DNA from: Colwellia psychrerythraea
GTDB taxonomy: Bacteria > Pseudomonadota > Gammaproteobacteria > Enterobacterales > Alteromonadaceae
Direction of reading: 5' to 3'
NCBI RefSeq assembly: GCF_000764185.1
Contig: NZ_JQEC01000004.1
Coordinates: forward strand, 248,001 to 312,000
DNA length: 64,000 nt
Positions 1 through 8,747 of the stretch are shown one piece after another; the stretch's first letter is position 1, and each line of letters opens with the position of its first letter. The notes under the pieces were generated by a model that was given only the letters and a program-made list of their open reading frames with translations, did no database searches and was not told the origin of the DNA. The position numbers and the translations under genes are program-made.

Positions 1-1162
1 GGTGATTTGTCCAACCCGCGAACTGGCTGACCAAGTTGCGAAAGAGTTAAGAAAACTAGCACGAGGTATTCATAATATTAAAATATTGACACTTTGTGGC
101 GGAACACCATTTGGTCCACAAATTGGTTCGTTAGAGCATGGAGCACATGTTATTGTTGGTACCCCAGGTCGCCTTGAAGAGCATGTTATAAAAGGCACCT
201 TACAATTAGATAACTTAAACTTATTAGTACTCGATGAAGCTGATCGTATGCTAGAAATGGGCTTTCAAGCAGCCCTTGATAATATTGTTGGACGAACACC
301 ACTTGATCGTCAAACCTTACTTTTCAGTGCAACTTTTCCAGAGCAAATAAAGTCCATTAGCGAAAGTATCATGACCGATCCAGTGATGGTCAAAATCGCT
401 TCTAGTGAAGACCAATCAACTATCACTCAAAAGTTCTTTAAAGTAAGTGATGATGATAGTCGTCTAGATGCGTTACGTTTATTGTTACTAGAAAAACAAG
501 TTGAATCGACCGCTATTTTTTGTAATACCAAAAAAGAAACCAAACAAGTTGCTGACGCCTTACATTTTGATGGTTTTAGCGTATTAGCCTTACACGGTGA
601 TTTAGAGCAACGTGATAGAGATCAAACGTTATTACGGTTTGCCAATAAAAGTGCTTCAATTCTTGTCGCTACAGACGTTGCTGCACGTGGCTTGGATATT
701 GATAGCTTAGATTTAGTCATTAATTATCATATTGCCCGTGATAGCGAAGTACACGTACATAGAATTGGCCGAACCGGTCGAGCAGGCAGCACAGGTATTG
801 CTTATTCATTATTTAGTGACAAAGAAAGTTATAAAGTTGGTTTACTTGAAGATTACCTTGAAGCCGTTATTACCCCTGAACCATTACCATCATTAGCAGT
901 ACTTGGTTATGAACGTCCACAAGCTAAAATGGCAACCATTCAAATTGATGGCGGTAAAAAACAAAAAGTTAGAGCTGGAGATATTTTAGGCGCACTTACT
1001 GGTGATAATGGTGTACAAGGCTCACAAGTTGGCAAAATATCGGTACTTGATAACAAGGCTTATGTTGCTGTTACAATAGGGGCCTTGAAGTTAGCTTTAA
1101 GAAAAATATCGAAAGGGAAAATGAAAGGGCGTACCTTCAATGCACGCCACTTAACTTTTTAA
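1..1162 (+). CDS. dbpA: ATP-dependent RNA helicase DbpA (5' end cut by window)
   Basis: DEAD-box RNA helicase acting in 50S ribosome assembly by binding 23S rRNA hairpin 92. The window opens inside the gene, just before motif Ia (PTREL); the Q motif and Walker A lie outside. Visible in the 386 residues present: TPGR, DEAD at 78-81, SAT at 109-111, the ARGLD region and HRIGRTGRAG. The last ~75 residues match the DbpA-specific RNA-binding domain, which separates it from RhlE or SrmB. zapE follows 28 bp downstream on the same strand. The true start is not visible. Confidence 0.93.
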   Translation, partial: VICPTRELADQVAKELRKLARGIHNIKILTLCGGTPFGPQIGSLEHGAHVIVGTPGRLEEHVIKGTLQLDNLNLLVLDEADRMLEMGFQAALDNIVGRTPLDRQTLLFSATFPEQIKSISESIMTDPVMVKIASSEDQSTITQKFFKVSDDDSRLDALRLLLLEKQVESTAIFCNTKKETKQVADALHFDGFSVLALHGDLEQRDRDQTLLRFANKSASILVATDVAARGLDIDSLDLVINYHIARDSEVHVHRIGRTGRAGSTGIAYSLFSDKESYKVGLLEDYLEAVITPEPLPSLAVLGYERPQAKMATIQIDGGKKQKVRAGDILGALTGDNGVQGSQVGKISVLDNKAYVAVTIGALKLALRKISKGKMKGRTFNARHLTF

Positions 1163-1190
1163 TAAGCTAGCGTCTAAATTAAAAAACTCA

Positions 1191-2300
1191 ATGAAACAAG
1201 CCTACCAAGAGCTGCTTGACAATAAGCAGCTCGAATTTGATCCTGCTCAAACTCAAGCAGTTGATGCCTTAGTCGTGTTATCTGAGCGATTAGTCGAACA
1301 GCAACAGTTGTCTAAGACACTCAAAACGTCTATTCCTGGTTTATATTTTCATGGCCGGGTAGGCCGTGGTAAAACTATGCTGATGGATCTATTCTTTCAG
1401 CAACTTGCCATAGAAAATAAAAAACGCATTCATTTCCATCACTTTATGGAAAGTGTACACCAGCAACTAGCCCAGCTAACTGGAAAGTCAGAGCCACTTA
1501 GGCATATCGCTAAAGCATGGGCACAAAATATTGATCTATTATGTTTTGATGAATTTTATGTCACAGATATTGGTGATGCTATGTTACTTAGTGGCTTGTT
1601 TTCCACACTTTTTTCCCAAGGCATAACACTTGTTGCTACTTCTAATTGCGAGCCAGAGCAGCTTTATCGTAATGGCTTACAAAGAGAGCGTTTTTTACCA
1701 ACCATTGCTTTGATTAATCAATATTGTCAGGTTATCTCTATCAATGGTGACGTAGACCATAGGCGCAGCAAACTAGCTAAAAACGCGAATCATAATAATT
1801 ATTTTTTATTAGCCAACCAAGGTAATAAAGAATTAATTGCTCGCTTTAAAAGTCAGACCAAACAAGAGTCTTTAGCTGCCGGTAATATCGAGATTAATCA
1901 TCGAACGATGAACTATTTAGCTAAAAGTGATAATGTCATTTTCTTTGATTTTTTTGCGCTTTGTTCTGGCCCTCGCAGTCAACGAGATTACATGGCGCTT
2001 GCTAAAGAGTACACAGCGGTGTTTATTGCTAATGTACCAAAGTTTTCAGGTGAATTAATACCGGCCGTTTTTTCCGGTGTTGAAGATAGTTATCAGCGCA
2101 GTGGCGTTTTAATGGGAGATTTACAACAACTTGATGATGAAGCGAGAAGGTTCATCGCTTTAGTTGACGAGTTCTACGACCAGGGTATTAAATTAATTGT
2201 CAGTGCTCAAGTTGACATATTTGAGCTTTATCAAGGGCAACAACTCGCCTTTGAGTTTGAACGCTGTCAGTCTCGTTTAATTGAAATGCAAAATGCCTAA
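1191..2300 (+). CDS. zapE: ZapE, AFG1-family cell division ATPase
   Basis: P-loop ATPase of the AFG1/ZapE family; in E. coli ZapE binds FtsZ and modulates the Z ring under stress. The 369-residue length fits the family. Walker A is GRVGRGKT at residues 55-62 and the Walker B acidic pair is at 120-121 in LCFDEFYVTD, both family hallmarks. The ATG start sits 28 bp after dbpA with no strong Shine-Dalgarno, so the two could be co-transcribed. The function of this copy is inferred from the family. Confidence 0.88.
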   Translation: MKQAYQELLDNKQLEFDPAQTQAVDALVVLSERLVEQQQLSKTLKTSIPGLYFHGRVGRGKTMLMDLFFQQLAIENKKRIHFHHFMESVHQQLAQLTGKSEPLRHIAKAWAQNIDLLCFDEFYVTDIGDAMLLSGLFSTLFSQGITLVATSNCEPEQLYRNGLQRERFLPTIALINQYCQVISINGDVDHRRSKLAKNANHNNYFLLANQGNKELIARFKSQTKQESLAAGNIEINHRTMNYLAKSDNVIFFDFFALCSGPRSQRDYMALAKEYTAVFIANVPKFSGELIPAVFSGVEDSYQRSGVLMGDLQQLDDEARRFIALVDEFYDQGIKLIVSAQVDIFELYQGQQLAFEFERCQSRLIEMQNA

Positions 2301-2411
2301 CAATCTTTTTATAAACCTAACATCTGGTCATATTGACTAATTAGCTTACAATTTATTAACCCATTGATATTGATTTATCGCTATCTAGTTGATATCTATA
2401 TATAAATAAAC

Positions 2412-2440
2412 TTGGCACTATGTTTGTAACTATCTACAAG
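2412..2440 (+). promoter_or_regulatory. Candidate sigma70 promoter for the YggN-like gene
   Basis: TTGGCA at 2412-2417 and TACAAG at 2435-2440 with a 17-nt spacer. An AAGGA ribosome site lies at about 2498, just before the ATG at 2511. By-eye call; the -10 is weak. Confidence 0.35.
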
Positions 2441-2510
2441 TAATAGTTTCAAACAGACTAGAATAACGGGTGTTTATCTCCGTTAATTTAAATTTTAAAA
2501 GGATATAAAT

Positions 2511-3350
2511 ATGACTTATTTTCAAGCCACCTTAATCGCTAGCGCTTTAACTGCTTCTCTTGCATCATCATCAGTCTATGCCCATCAATCATGTAATGTT
2601 GATTTATCGGCAGGGTTTACTATTAATGCTAGCACTACAGAGTTTTTACAAGAAGCTGGTGGAGATGATCAACAAAAACGTAGTCTATATAAAATTGTTG
2701 ATGGCAAGCAGTTGTTTATCAATAGCATTAGTATTGAACTAACAGATACTCAACAAGTATTAGTACAAAAATATGATGACAAAATACGTAACTTAGTTCC
2801 GCAAGTTAAAAACGTTGCCATTGAAGGGGTTGATTTGGCTGTTGATGGAGTAAACCTAGCCTTTAACGGCTTATTAGGCGAAGGTAATACCGTAGCAAAA
2901 GACTTAACCAAAGAACTTACCTTGATTCGAACACAGATGCTAGATAACTTATCCATCGAAAATGGTATTTCTGTTGGTGTTGAGGGCCTAGAGAGTGAAG
3001 AGTTGCTGGGTAAAGATTTTGATCAACGCATTGAGTCAGCTGTTGAAAAAGCTGTATTAAATTCTATGGGCAGCATCTTAATTGCTATGGGACAACAGAT
3101 GATCTCTTCAGATGGCGATGAGCAGAGCTTTGAAACGCGCATGGAAAAGTTTGGTGAAAAAATTGAACATGAGATGACAGCTAGATCAGCGGTTATAGAA
3201 AAAAAAGCACAAGCACTTTGTGTCAGCATTGCTGAAGTAGATGCGTTAGAAGAGCAACTTAAAGGGAAAATTAAGCCACTTGCTATTACCAATGTGTTTA
3301 CTGTGACAGTTGTTCAGGATGAAGACGACAACCATGCTAGCGCAAAGTAA
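2511..3350 (+). CDS. DUF2884 (YggN-like) secreted protein
   Basis: 279-residue exported protein resembling the YggN/DUF2884 family, whose function is unknown. A Sec signal peptide is evident, with predicted cleavage after SVYA (residues 21-24). The mature part keeps family features: an early Cys-Asn-Val-Asp-Leu, the LYKIVDGKQLFI segment and a long, acidic, probably helical C-terminal half. It stands alone between zapE and the DTW gene, with its own candidate promoter and a good AAGGA ribosome site. Probably periplasmic. Family assignment is from pattern memory. Confidence 0.75.
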   Translation: MTYFQATLIASALTASLASSSVYAHQSCNVDLSAGFTINASTTEFLQEAGGDDQQKRSLYKIVDGKQLFINSISIELTDTQQVLVQKYDDKIRNLVPQVKNVAIEGVDLAVDGVNLAFNGLLGEGNTVAKDLTKELTLIRTQMLDNLSIENGISVGVEGLESEELLGKDFDQRIESAVEKAVLNSMGSILIAMGQQMISSDGDEQSFETRMEKFGEKIEHEMTARSAVIEKKAQALCVSIAEVDALEEQLKGKIKPLAITNVFTVTVVQDEDDNHASAK

Positions 3351-3697
3351 CTGCTAAGTTTTACCAGCTCCATTAAGTTTTTCTCACTCAGAGTTTGTCA
3401 GCGTTTTGAGAACAAATAGAGTTTTTTGTATATAGTTACTCTACATTTAAGAAATTCTGTGCGGTTATCTAATTGCTGACAAATTCCGAAGGGCGAGTTT
3501 AAAAGGCTTACAGTGTGCGTTATTGATTTTGGCGAGGGAAAAAATATTTTCTTCCCTCAATGTCTTATCTCTCTTTTAAATCTCGCTGATTTGGAAGAAA
3601 CATATTGGAATTGGTATTACTAAAGCAAATCATATGATTTGAAGATCTAGCACTGGTATAATTACTAGGTCTTTTTTTTCTTCAGATTTAGTGAAAC
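3351..3697. other. Intergenic region with a hairpin
   Basis: 347 bp without a credible gene. It holds a hairpin at 3534-3558 (GAGGGAA and TTCCCTC arms around an AT-rich palindromic loop) without a T tract, and the extended -10 promoter described separately. On the minus strand around 3480-3560 a short open stretch exists but has no start or recognisable family. Confidence 0.5.
3654..3662 (+). promoter_or_regulatory. Extended -10 promoter for the DTW gene
   Basis: TGGTATAAT at 3654-3662 is a perfect TGnTATAAT extended -10, about 36 bp before the ATG at 3698. No good -35 is visible, which is tolerable for this promoter class. Confidence 0.5.
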
Positions 3698-4498
3698 ATG
3701 CACGCTGTCCATAAATTACATCAATACCGTAAAAGCATCAGTACTACCACTTATAAAGCCAGAGGTCAGCGCGTAATTCGCTGCGAACTTTGTCAACTTG
3801 CCAAGCAGTTTTGTATTTGTGAACTAGCGCCGAGTAAAGAGCAAGTGGAGACAACCGCAGGGTTTTTACTATTATATTATGACACAGAGGTAATGAAACC
3901 GAGCAATACCGGTAAACTGATTGCCGATCTTATTCCTGATACCTTCGCTTTTTTATGGTCTAGAACCCAAGATAATCCAGAATTATTAACGGTGCTTAAT
4001 GATGAGAAATGGTTCCCATTGGTGGTTTTTCCGCAAGAATATGCCGGTGATGAACGTGAAGTATTTACTAACAAAGTTACTTGTCCTGAAGGTAAGCGAC
4101 CACTATTCATTATGCTTGATGGCAGTTGGCGTGAAGCTAAAAAGATGTTTAGAAAGAGTCCTTATTTAGATGGTTTCCCTATGGTTTCATTTGATGCTAA
4201 AACAGCGATTCAAGCGATCACAGGAAATTATCAAGGTGATAACAACAACCAGTTATCACCTGTGGGACAAGACTCCCGTTATACAGTAAGAAAAACCGAA
4301 CTTGAACATCAGTTTTCAACTGCTGAAGTTGCAGCAAGGGTGCTCGACATGCATGGCGAAGTCAATAATGCTCACGTACTCGATTTATGGTTTGATGTTT
4401 TCAATTTTCAATATCAAAAAAGTGTTTGCCAGCGTAATAAGGGCAATGTTAATGCGATAGAAAATTATCAAAGCTTTCTTAGCCAAACATATCGCTAA
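3698..4498 (+). CDS. tapT: DTW-domain tRNA-uridine aminocarboxypropyltransferase (TapT/YfiP-like)
   Basis: Member of the DTW-domain family; E. coli YfiP/TapT transfers the 3-amino-3-carboxypropyl group of SAM to U47 of tRNAs. The N-terminal Cys cluster (C29, C32, C39, C41) matches the family zinc-knuckle region. The signature appears as DGSW at 141-144, followed by REAKKMF. Its 266 residues are somewhat longer than the E. coli protein (about 230). Single gene with its own promoter, convergent with serA and separated from it by a strong two-way terminator. The subfamily (TapT versus another DTW paralogue) is inferred. Confidence 0.78.
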   Translation: MHAVHKLHQYRKSISTTTYKARGQRVIRCELCQLAKQFCICELAPSKEQVETTAGFLLLYYDTEVMKPSNTGKLIADLIPDTFAFLWSRTQDNPELLTVLNDEKWFPLVVFPQEYAGDEREVFTNKVTCPEGKRPLFIMLDGSWREAKKMFRKSPYLDGFPMVSFDAKTAIQAITGNYQGDNNNQLSPVGQDSRYTVRKTELEHQFSTAEVAARVLDMHGEVNNAHVLDLWFDVFNFQYQKSVCQRNKGNVNAIENYQSFLSQTYR

Positions 4499-4641
4499 AC
4501 GTATTGGTTAATAATCTGCAATAGCTTTGTGGTGTAAGCCTGATTATCACGATGGTTCAAGCGGCTAAACGACCTTTTGGTTAACATAATGGCAGTTAAC
4601 TTAATTCATATAAATTAATTAAAAATGTTACCAGTAAAAGC

Positions 4642-4674
4642 AAAAAGGGTCACTAAAATATAGTGACCCTTTTT
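4642..4674. terminator. Bidirectional terminator between tapT and serA
   Basis: Perfect 14-bp stem, AAAAAGGGTCACTA (4642-4655) pairing with TAGTGACCCTTTTT (4661-4674), with a 5-nt loop. T runs follow on both strands, suiting two convergent genes. Confidence 0.9.
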
Positions 4675-4715
4675 ATCATATTAACGCTTAGTTTATTATT
4701 TTTTATGCGGATCTC

Positions 4716-5969
4716 TTAATGAAGAAGCCTCGCACGAATGGTGCCATCAATTTGCTTTAACTCTTTTAGTGCTAATGCACTGTCTTGTGAGTCGATATCA
4801 ATTACCACATAACCAACTTTGTCATCGGTTTGTAAGTATTGTGCTGCGATATTAATATTATGCTCCGCAAATGCTTGGTTAATTTTAGTTAAAACACCTG
4901 GTTGGTTATGGTGGATATGTAATAAACGGCTGGTGCCTGTTTGACCTGGAATAACATGTTCAGGTAGAGACACTTCTGGGAAGTTAACCGCTGATAAAGT
5001 CGAGCCATTATCTGAATATTTAGCGAGTTTTGTTGCTACTTCTAAACCAATATTTGCTTGCGCTTCTTTGGTGCTGCCACCAATATGTGGTGTTAAAATC
5101 ACATTATCAAAGCCACGTAATGGCGAGATAAACTCATCGTTATTACTCTTAGGCTCTACAGGGAATACATCGATAGCAGCGCCTGCGATTTTTTTGCTAT
5201 CTAAAGCTTGTGCCAAAGCATCAATGTCAACCACAGTACCACGGGAAGCATTAATGAAAATTGCGCCTTCTTTCATCGCTGAGAATTGTGCTTGAGCAAT
5301 CATGTTATGCGTTTGTACTGTTTCTGGCACATGTAGACTGACGACATCAGCTTCACTAAGTAATATGTTTAATGACGGTGCTTGACTAGCATTACCTAAA
5401 GGTAGCTTAGTCTCAACGTCATAAAATCGTACTCGCATGCCTAATGTTTCAGCTAAAATCCCTAGTTGCATGCCAATATGACCGTAACCAATAATACCTA
5501 ATACTTTGCCACGAGCCTCAACTGAGCCAACCGCCGATTTAAACCACTCTCCACGATGAGCTTTAGCGCTTTTTTCTGGGATACCACGAAGTAATAATAA
5601 TGCTTCGCCAAGGACCAACTCCGCTACTGAACGGGTATTTGAGAAGGGTGCGTTAAAAACAGGAATACCGCGAGTTTGGGCTGCTTTTAAGTCAACTTGA
5701 TTGGTGCCAATACAAAAACAACCAATAGCGGCTAATTTATTAGCGTGACTAAGTACTTTATCTGTTAATTGTGTACGTGAACGAATACCAATAAAGTGTA
5801 CATCAGCAATTTTTTCTATTAACTCACTCTCTGATAGTGACGTTTTTAGTGATTCAATATTTGAATAACCTTTTAACTTTAATTCTTCAAGAGAGCTTGG
5901 GTGCAAGCCTTCAAGCAATAAAATTTTGATTTTGTCTTTTGCTAATGAGTTCTTGGTGGCAATAGTCAT
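4716..5969 (-). CDS. serA: D-3-phosphoglycerate dehydrogenase
   Basis: Oxidises 3-phosphoglycerate to 3-phosphohydroxypyruvate, the first step of serine synthesis. 417 residues (E. coli 410). The NAD-binding GYGHIG is at 161-166 and the catalytic set is seen as R243, E272 and H295 (PHIGGST). The last ~70 residues form an ACT domain beginning near LHIHHNQPGVL, the serine feedback site in the E. coli enzyme. It lies downstream of rpiA in the same direction, as in E. coli, with a long hairpin in the gap. Confidence 0.96.
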   Translation of the reverse strand: MTIATKNSLAKDKIKILLLEGLHPSSLEELKLKGYSNIESLKTSLSESELIEKIADVHFIGIRSRTQLTDKVLSHANKLAAIGCFCIGTNQVDLKAAQTRGIPVFNAPFSNTRSVAELVLGEALLLLRGIPEKSAKAHRGEWFKSAVGSVEARGKVLGIIGYGHIGMQLGILAETLGMRVRFYDVETKLPLGNASQAPSLNILLSEADVVSLHVPETVQTHNMIAQAQFSAMKEGAIFINASRGTVVDIDALAQALDSKKIAGAAIDVFPVEPKSNNDEFISPLRGFDNVILTPHIGGSTKEAQANIGLEVATKLAKYSDNGSTLSAVNFPEVSLPEHVIPGQTGTSRLLHIHHNQPGVLTKINQAFAEHNINIAAQYLQTDDKVGYVVIDIDSQDSALALKELKQIDGTIRARLLH

Positions 5970-6076
5970 ATATTGGCTTCGCTTATCCTAAGTTAAAAGG
6001 TAATACAATTTATTTAGATGGCTAGATATCTAAAATAGAAGTTTAACATATCATATAGTGCATAAACTCTAAAGGA

Positions 6077-6112
6077 CTTTTAAGCATATTTAGGAATAAA
6101 TATGCTTAAAAG
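6077..6112. other. 15-bp perfect hairpin between rpiA and serA
   Basis: CTTTTAAGCATATTT (6077-6091) pairs perfectly with AAATATGCTTAAAAG (6098-6112) around a 6-nt loop. No T tract follows on the minus strand, so it is not a classical terminator; a processing site or attenuator is possible. Confidence 0.6.
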
Positions 6113-6145
6113 TGAATATTCCACTTGGAAGAGGGGATAACTGAG

Positions 6146-6802
6146 TTATTGGACTACTTTGATACCGTCGCTACTGCCCAGAACTAAGATATCAGCAGCA
6201 CGAAGGGCAAATAATCCATTGGTGACAACACCAACAATGGCATTAATTTGTGTTTCGAGATTTTTAGGATCAAGGATTTCGAGGTTATGAACATCAAGAA
6301 TAACATTGCCGTTGTCTGTGATTACTCCTTGGCGATATTCTGGGTCGCCACCTAGCTTTACTAATTCACGTGCGACATAACTGCGCGCCATAGGAATAAC
6401 TTCAACCGGTAAAGGGAAGCTTCCTAAAACTTTTACTTGTTTTGAATCGTCGGCAATGCATATAAACCTTTTGGCAACTGCAGCGACAATTTTTTCACGG
6501 GTTAATGCCGCACCACCACCTTTGATCATTGCCATGTGCTTAGTGATTTCATCAGCGCCATCTACGTATACATCTAATACATCAACACTGTTTAAATCAA
6601 ATACTTCAATGCCGTGTGCTTTTAAGCGTTTACTTGACTCTTCTGAACTTGATACAGCACCGGCAATTTTATCTTTCATGGTAGCAAGAGCATCAATGAA
6701 AAAATTAACCGTTGAACCTGTACCTACGCCGACGATGGTATCATTTTCAATAAATTCTAATGCCTTGATGGCGGCTGCGTTTTTCATTTCATCTTGAGTC
6801 AT
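6146..6802 (-). CDS. rpiA: Ribose-5-phosphate isomerase A
   Basis: Interconverts ribose-5-phosphate and ribulose-5-phosphate in the pentose phosphate pathway. I chose the ATG at 6802 ([10 protein letters not shown]) over an upstream in-frame TTG at 6826. A TAAGG ribosome site lies about 9 nt before this ATG, and the numbering then equals E. coli RpiA: D81, D84, K94 and E103 fall on the known active-site residues. The 218-residue length is normal. GVGTGST and [11 protein letters not shown] are intact. Confidence 0.96.
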   Translation of the reverse strand: MTQDEMKNAAAIKALEFIENDTIVGVGTGSTVNFFIDALATMKDKIAGAVSSSEESSKRLKAHGIEVFDLNSVDVLDVYVDGADEITKHMAMIKGGGAALTREKIVAAVAKRFICIADDSKQVKVLGSFPLPVEVIPMARSYVARELVKLGGDPEYRQGVITDNGNVILDVHNLEILDPKNLETQINAIVGVVTNGLFALRAADILVLGSSDGIKVVQ

Positions 6803-7144
6803 TTTATATGCCTTATTAGCAAACAATTACGGTTATAGTAAGTTTTGAAAGCCTTCAGAGGGCCTTGGAATGGGCAATTATAACACTAAACAATCTCATA
6901 GTTATACCAAGACAACTGCTTTTAATAGTCATTGATTTTAACAATAGGAGGCATTTTAGTATTGCGATAAAGTTGACTTTATAAGGTAATGAAATACGGT
7001 TAATTAGTTGGGGCAGAGGCTCTTGCTACTTCACCTTCATGGCTATGGTTACAGGCTGCAAAAATTACTCGATGACTGATTCACTTTACGAGATGAAAGT
7101 TTTTTTACTAAGCTCTTAGTGATTATTACATTATGTAGCTAAGT
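6803..7144. other. Intergenic region upstream of rpiA
   Basis: About 340 bp. Apart from the rpiA promoter I see no gene, terminator or repeat. An ACTAAG/CTTAGT inverted repeat near 7110 has its T run on the wrong side for the lipoprotein gene. Confidence 0.4.
6877..6885 (-). promoter_or_regulatory. rpiA: Extended -10 promoter for rpiA
   Basis: On the minus strand TGTTATAAT (6885 down to 6877) is a perfect extended -10, about 75 bp upstream of the rpiA ATG. No convincing -35. Confidence 0.45.
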
Positions 7145-7549
7145 CTATTTTGGCATTGCACTAATGGCTACAGCGTTGTGGTCCTGCTCAATAGTTTTGG
7201 CATAATGAGACGTTACGCGATTTGTGATCACCTTGTCAGATTTTTCACCCTTTATTCTGATGCCAGTGATAGTGCTATCAGGAAAGTAATTATCTTGACG
7301 TTTAGCAAAAGCCAACATCATTCGTTGATCTTCAGGAAGGGGTCTGTTGAGTAAAGAAATCATCAGTTGTTGATCAGAAGAAGCTGCTCTTTTTACCGAG
7401 CCATGATGATGTGCAGTAAACTCGGTGTGATTGAACTCTTTCTGGTAGTAGTGATTACTTTGATGGTTCAAGTTTAATTGCTCAGTATTACTACAAGCTG
7501 TAACAGCAACATAGAGAACAAGATAACAAAATATTTTAAATACTTTCAT
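7145..7549 (-). CDS. Hypothetical small lipoprotein
   Basis: 134-residue protein I do not recognise. It begins with a short hydrophobic signal ending in the lipobox VTAC, with Cys19 as the lipidation site, so it should be membrane-anchored outside the cytoplasm. The mature part is rich in His, Asn and Gln and basic in its C-terminal half; no domain is apparent. TTAGG lies 7 nt before the ATG. It is a single gene between rpiA and dapD and probably not part of either unit. It could be lineage-restricted. Confidence 0.6.
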   Translation of the reverse strand: MKVFKIFCYLVLYVAVTACSNTEQLNLNHQSNHYYQKEFNHTEFTAHHHGSVKRAASSDQQLMISLLNRPLPEDQRMMLAFAKRQDNYFPDSTITGIRIKGEKSDKVITNRVTSHYAKTIEQDHNAVAISAMPK

Positions 7550-7716
7550 AACAAACCTAACGCTAACTAATAGTAATGATTGAGTTACTATCAGTAGGGC
7601 AAGTGTTATGCCAGAAAATTAAATTTTACAGTGGAGGTGTTTTTTAACGCTGTAATAGTATGAAACTATTAATTAATATGAGTATAAAATAATTCAATTA
7701 ATCTTTTTATATGGAT

Positions 7717-7765
7717 AAAAAAGAACTCTCAAACACATTATTATTTGTCATTACGTGATTGAGAG
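7717..7765 (-). terminator. Terminator after dapD
   Basis: On the minus strand CTCTCAATCAC pairs with GTGTTTGAGAG (one mismatch) around a ~18-nt loop, followed by TTCTTTTTT. It lies about 55 bp past the dapD stop and would end the map-glnD-dapD unit. Confidence 0.6.
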
Positions 7766-7818
7766 CTTAAATTGCTTTAAAAGTGTCAATTATTTAACGC
7801 TTTAGTAAATGTTAGTGA

Positions 7819-8661
7819 TTACTTTTCTTCTGACACTGAGCGAAGTAGTTCGTTAATACCTACTTTTGCTAGTGTTTTAGCATCAACTTTTTTCACTATA
7901 ATAGCAGCGTATAAACTGTAAGTACCACAAGCTGATGGTAAGTTACCTGGTACTACTACAGAGCCCGCAGGTACTCGACCATAATGTATCTCACCTGTTT
8001 CTCGGTCAAAAATACGTGTGCTTTGACCTATATATACCCCCATTGAAATTACCGCGCCTTCTTCAACGACTACGCCCTCAACAATTTCTGAACGTGCACC
8101 GATAAAACAGTTATCTTCAATAATCGTAGGTCCTGCTTGTAGTGGCTCTAATACACCACCGATGCCAACACCACCGGATAAATGCACGTTTTTACCTATT
8201 TGTGCACATGAGCCGACAGTAGCCCAAGCGTCAACCATACAGCCTTCATCGACAAAGGCACCGATATTTACAAAGCTTGGCATTACGACTACATTCTTAC
8301 CGATAAAACTACCAGTACGTACACTTGCGCCAGGTACGATACGAACACCATCAGCTTCAAACATAGCTTGGGTGTAACAATCATACTTCATTGGTACTTT
8401 GTCAAAAAAAGTACTTTCTGCGCCATCAATAACTTGGTTATCCCAAATGCGAAAAGAAAGTAGCACTGCTTTTTTAAGCCATTGGTTAACTTGCCACTGG
8501 CCGTCTATTTTTTCGGCAACTCGGGCACTGCCGTTGTTTAATGCTGCTAATGCAGCAAGCACGGCGTTTTTAATTTCACTTGAAACGGTTGCTGGTGTAA
8601 TGTTAGCTCTGTCTTCAAAAGCTTGTTCAATAACACCGGCTAATTGTTTTAAATCTGTCAT
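7819..8661 (-). CDS. dapD: Tetrahydrodipicolinate N-succinyltransferase
   Basis: Transfers succinyl from succinyl-CoA to tetrahydrodipicolinate in the diaminopimelate/lysine pathway, supplying peptidoglycan precursors. 280 residues (E. coli 274). A helical N-terminal part is followed by left-handed beta-helix hexapeptide repeats (for example [16 protein letters not shown] and [20 protein letters not shown]) and the [16 protein letters not shown]-terminus typical of DapD. Third gene of the map-glnD-dapD series, as in E. coli. An 8-bp hairpin lies between glnD and its start. Confidence 0.96.
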   Translation of the reverse strand: MTDLKQLAGVIEQAFEDRANITPATVSSEIKNAVLAALAALNNGSARVAEKIDGQWQVNQWLKKAVLLSFRIWDNQVIDGAESTFFDKVPMKYDCYTQAMFEADGVRIVPGASVRTGSFIGKNVVVMPSFVNIGAFVDEGCMVDAWATVGSCAQIGKNVHLSGGVGIGGVLEPLQAGPTIIEDNCFIGARSEIVEGVVVEEGAVISMGVYIGQSTRIFDRETGEIHYGRVPAGSVVVPGNLPSACGTYSLYAAIIVKKVDAKTLAKVGINELLRSVSEEK

Positions 8662-8713
8662 TAGGCTTCCTATTTGAAATTTTAAATGTGTTGTAAAGGT
8701 AGTTGTTTAGTAA

Positions 8714-8746
8714 TACCACACCAACTCAAAATGAGTCAGTGTGGTA
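8714..8746. other. Hairpin in the glnD-dapD gap
   Basis: TACCACAC (8714-8721) pairs with GTGTGGTA (8739-8746), with an inner ACTC/GAGT stem across a symmetric CA/CA internal loop. It starts one base after the glnD stop. It lacks a T tract, so it is not a clear terminator. Confidence 0.5.
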
Positions 8747-8747
8747 A

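Noticed and set aside
3480-3560. A short minus-strand open stretch as a transposase remnant.
   Set aside because: No start, no recognisable motif, and no inverted terminal repeats or target duplication.
7105-7130. ACTAAG/CTTAGT inverted repeat as a terminator for the lipoprotein gene.
   Set aside because: The T run lies on the wrong side for the minus-strand gene.
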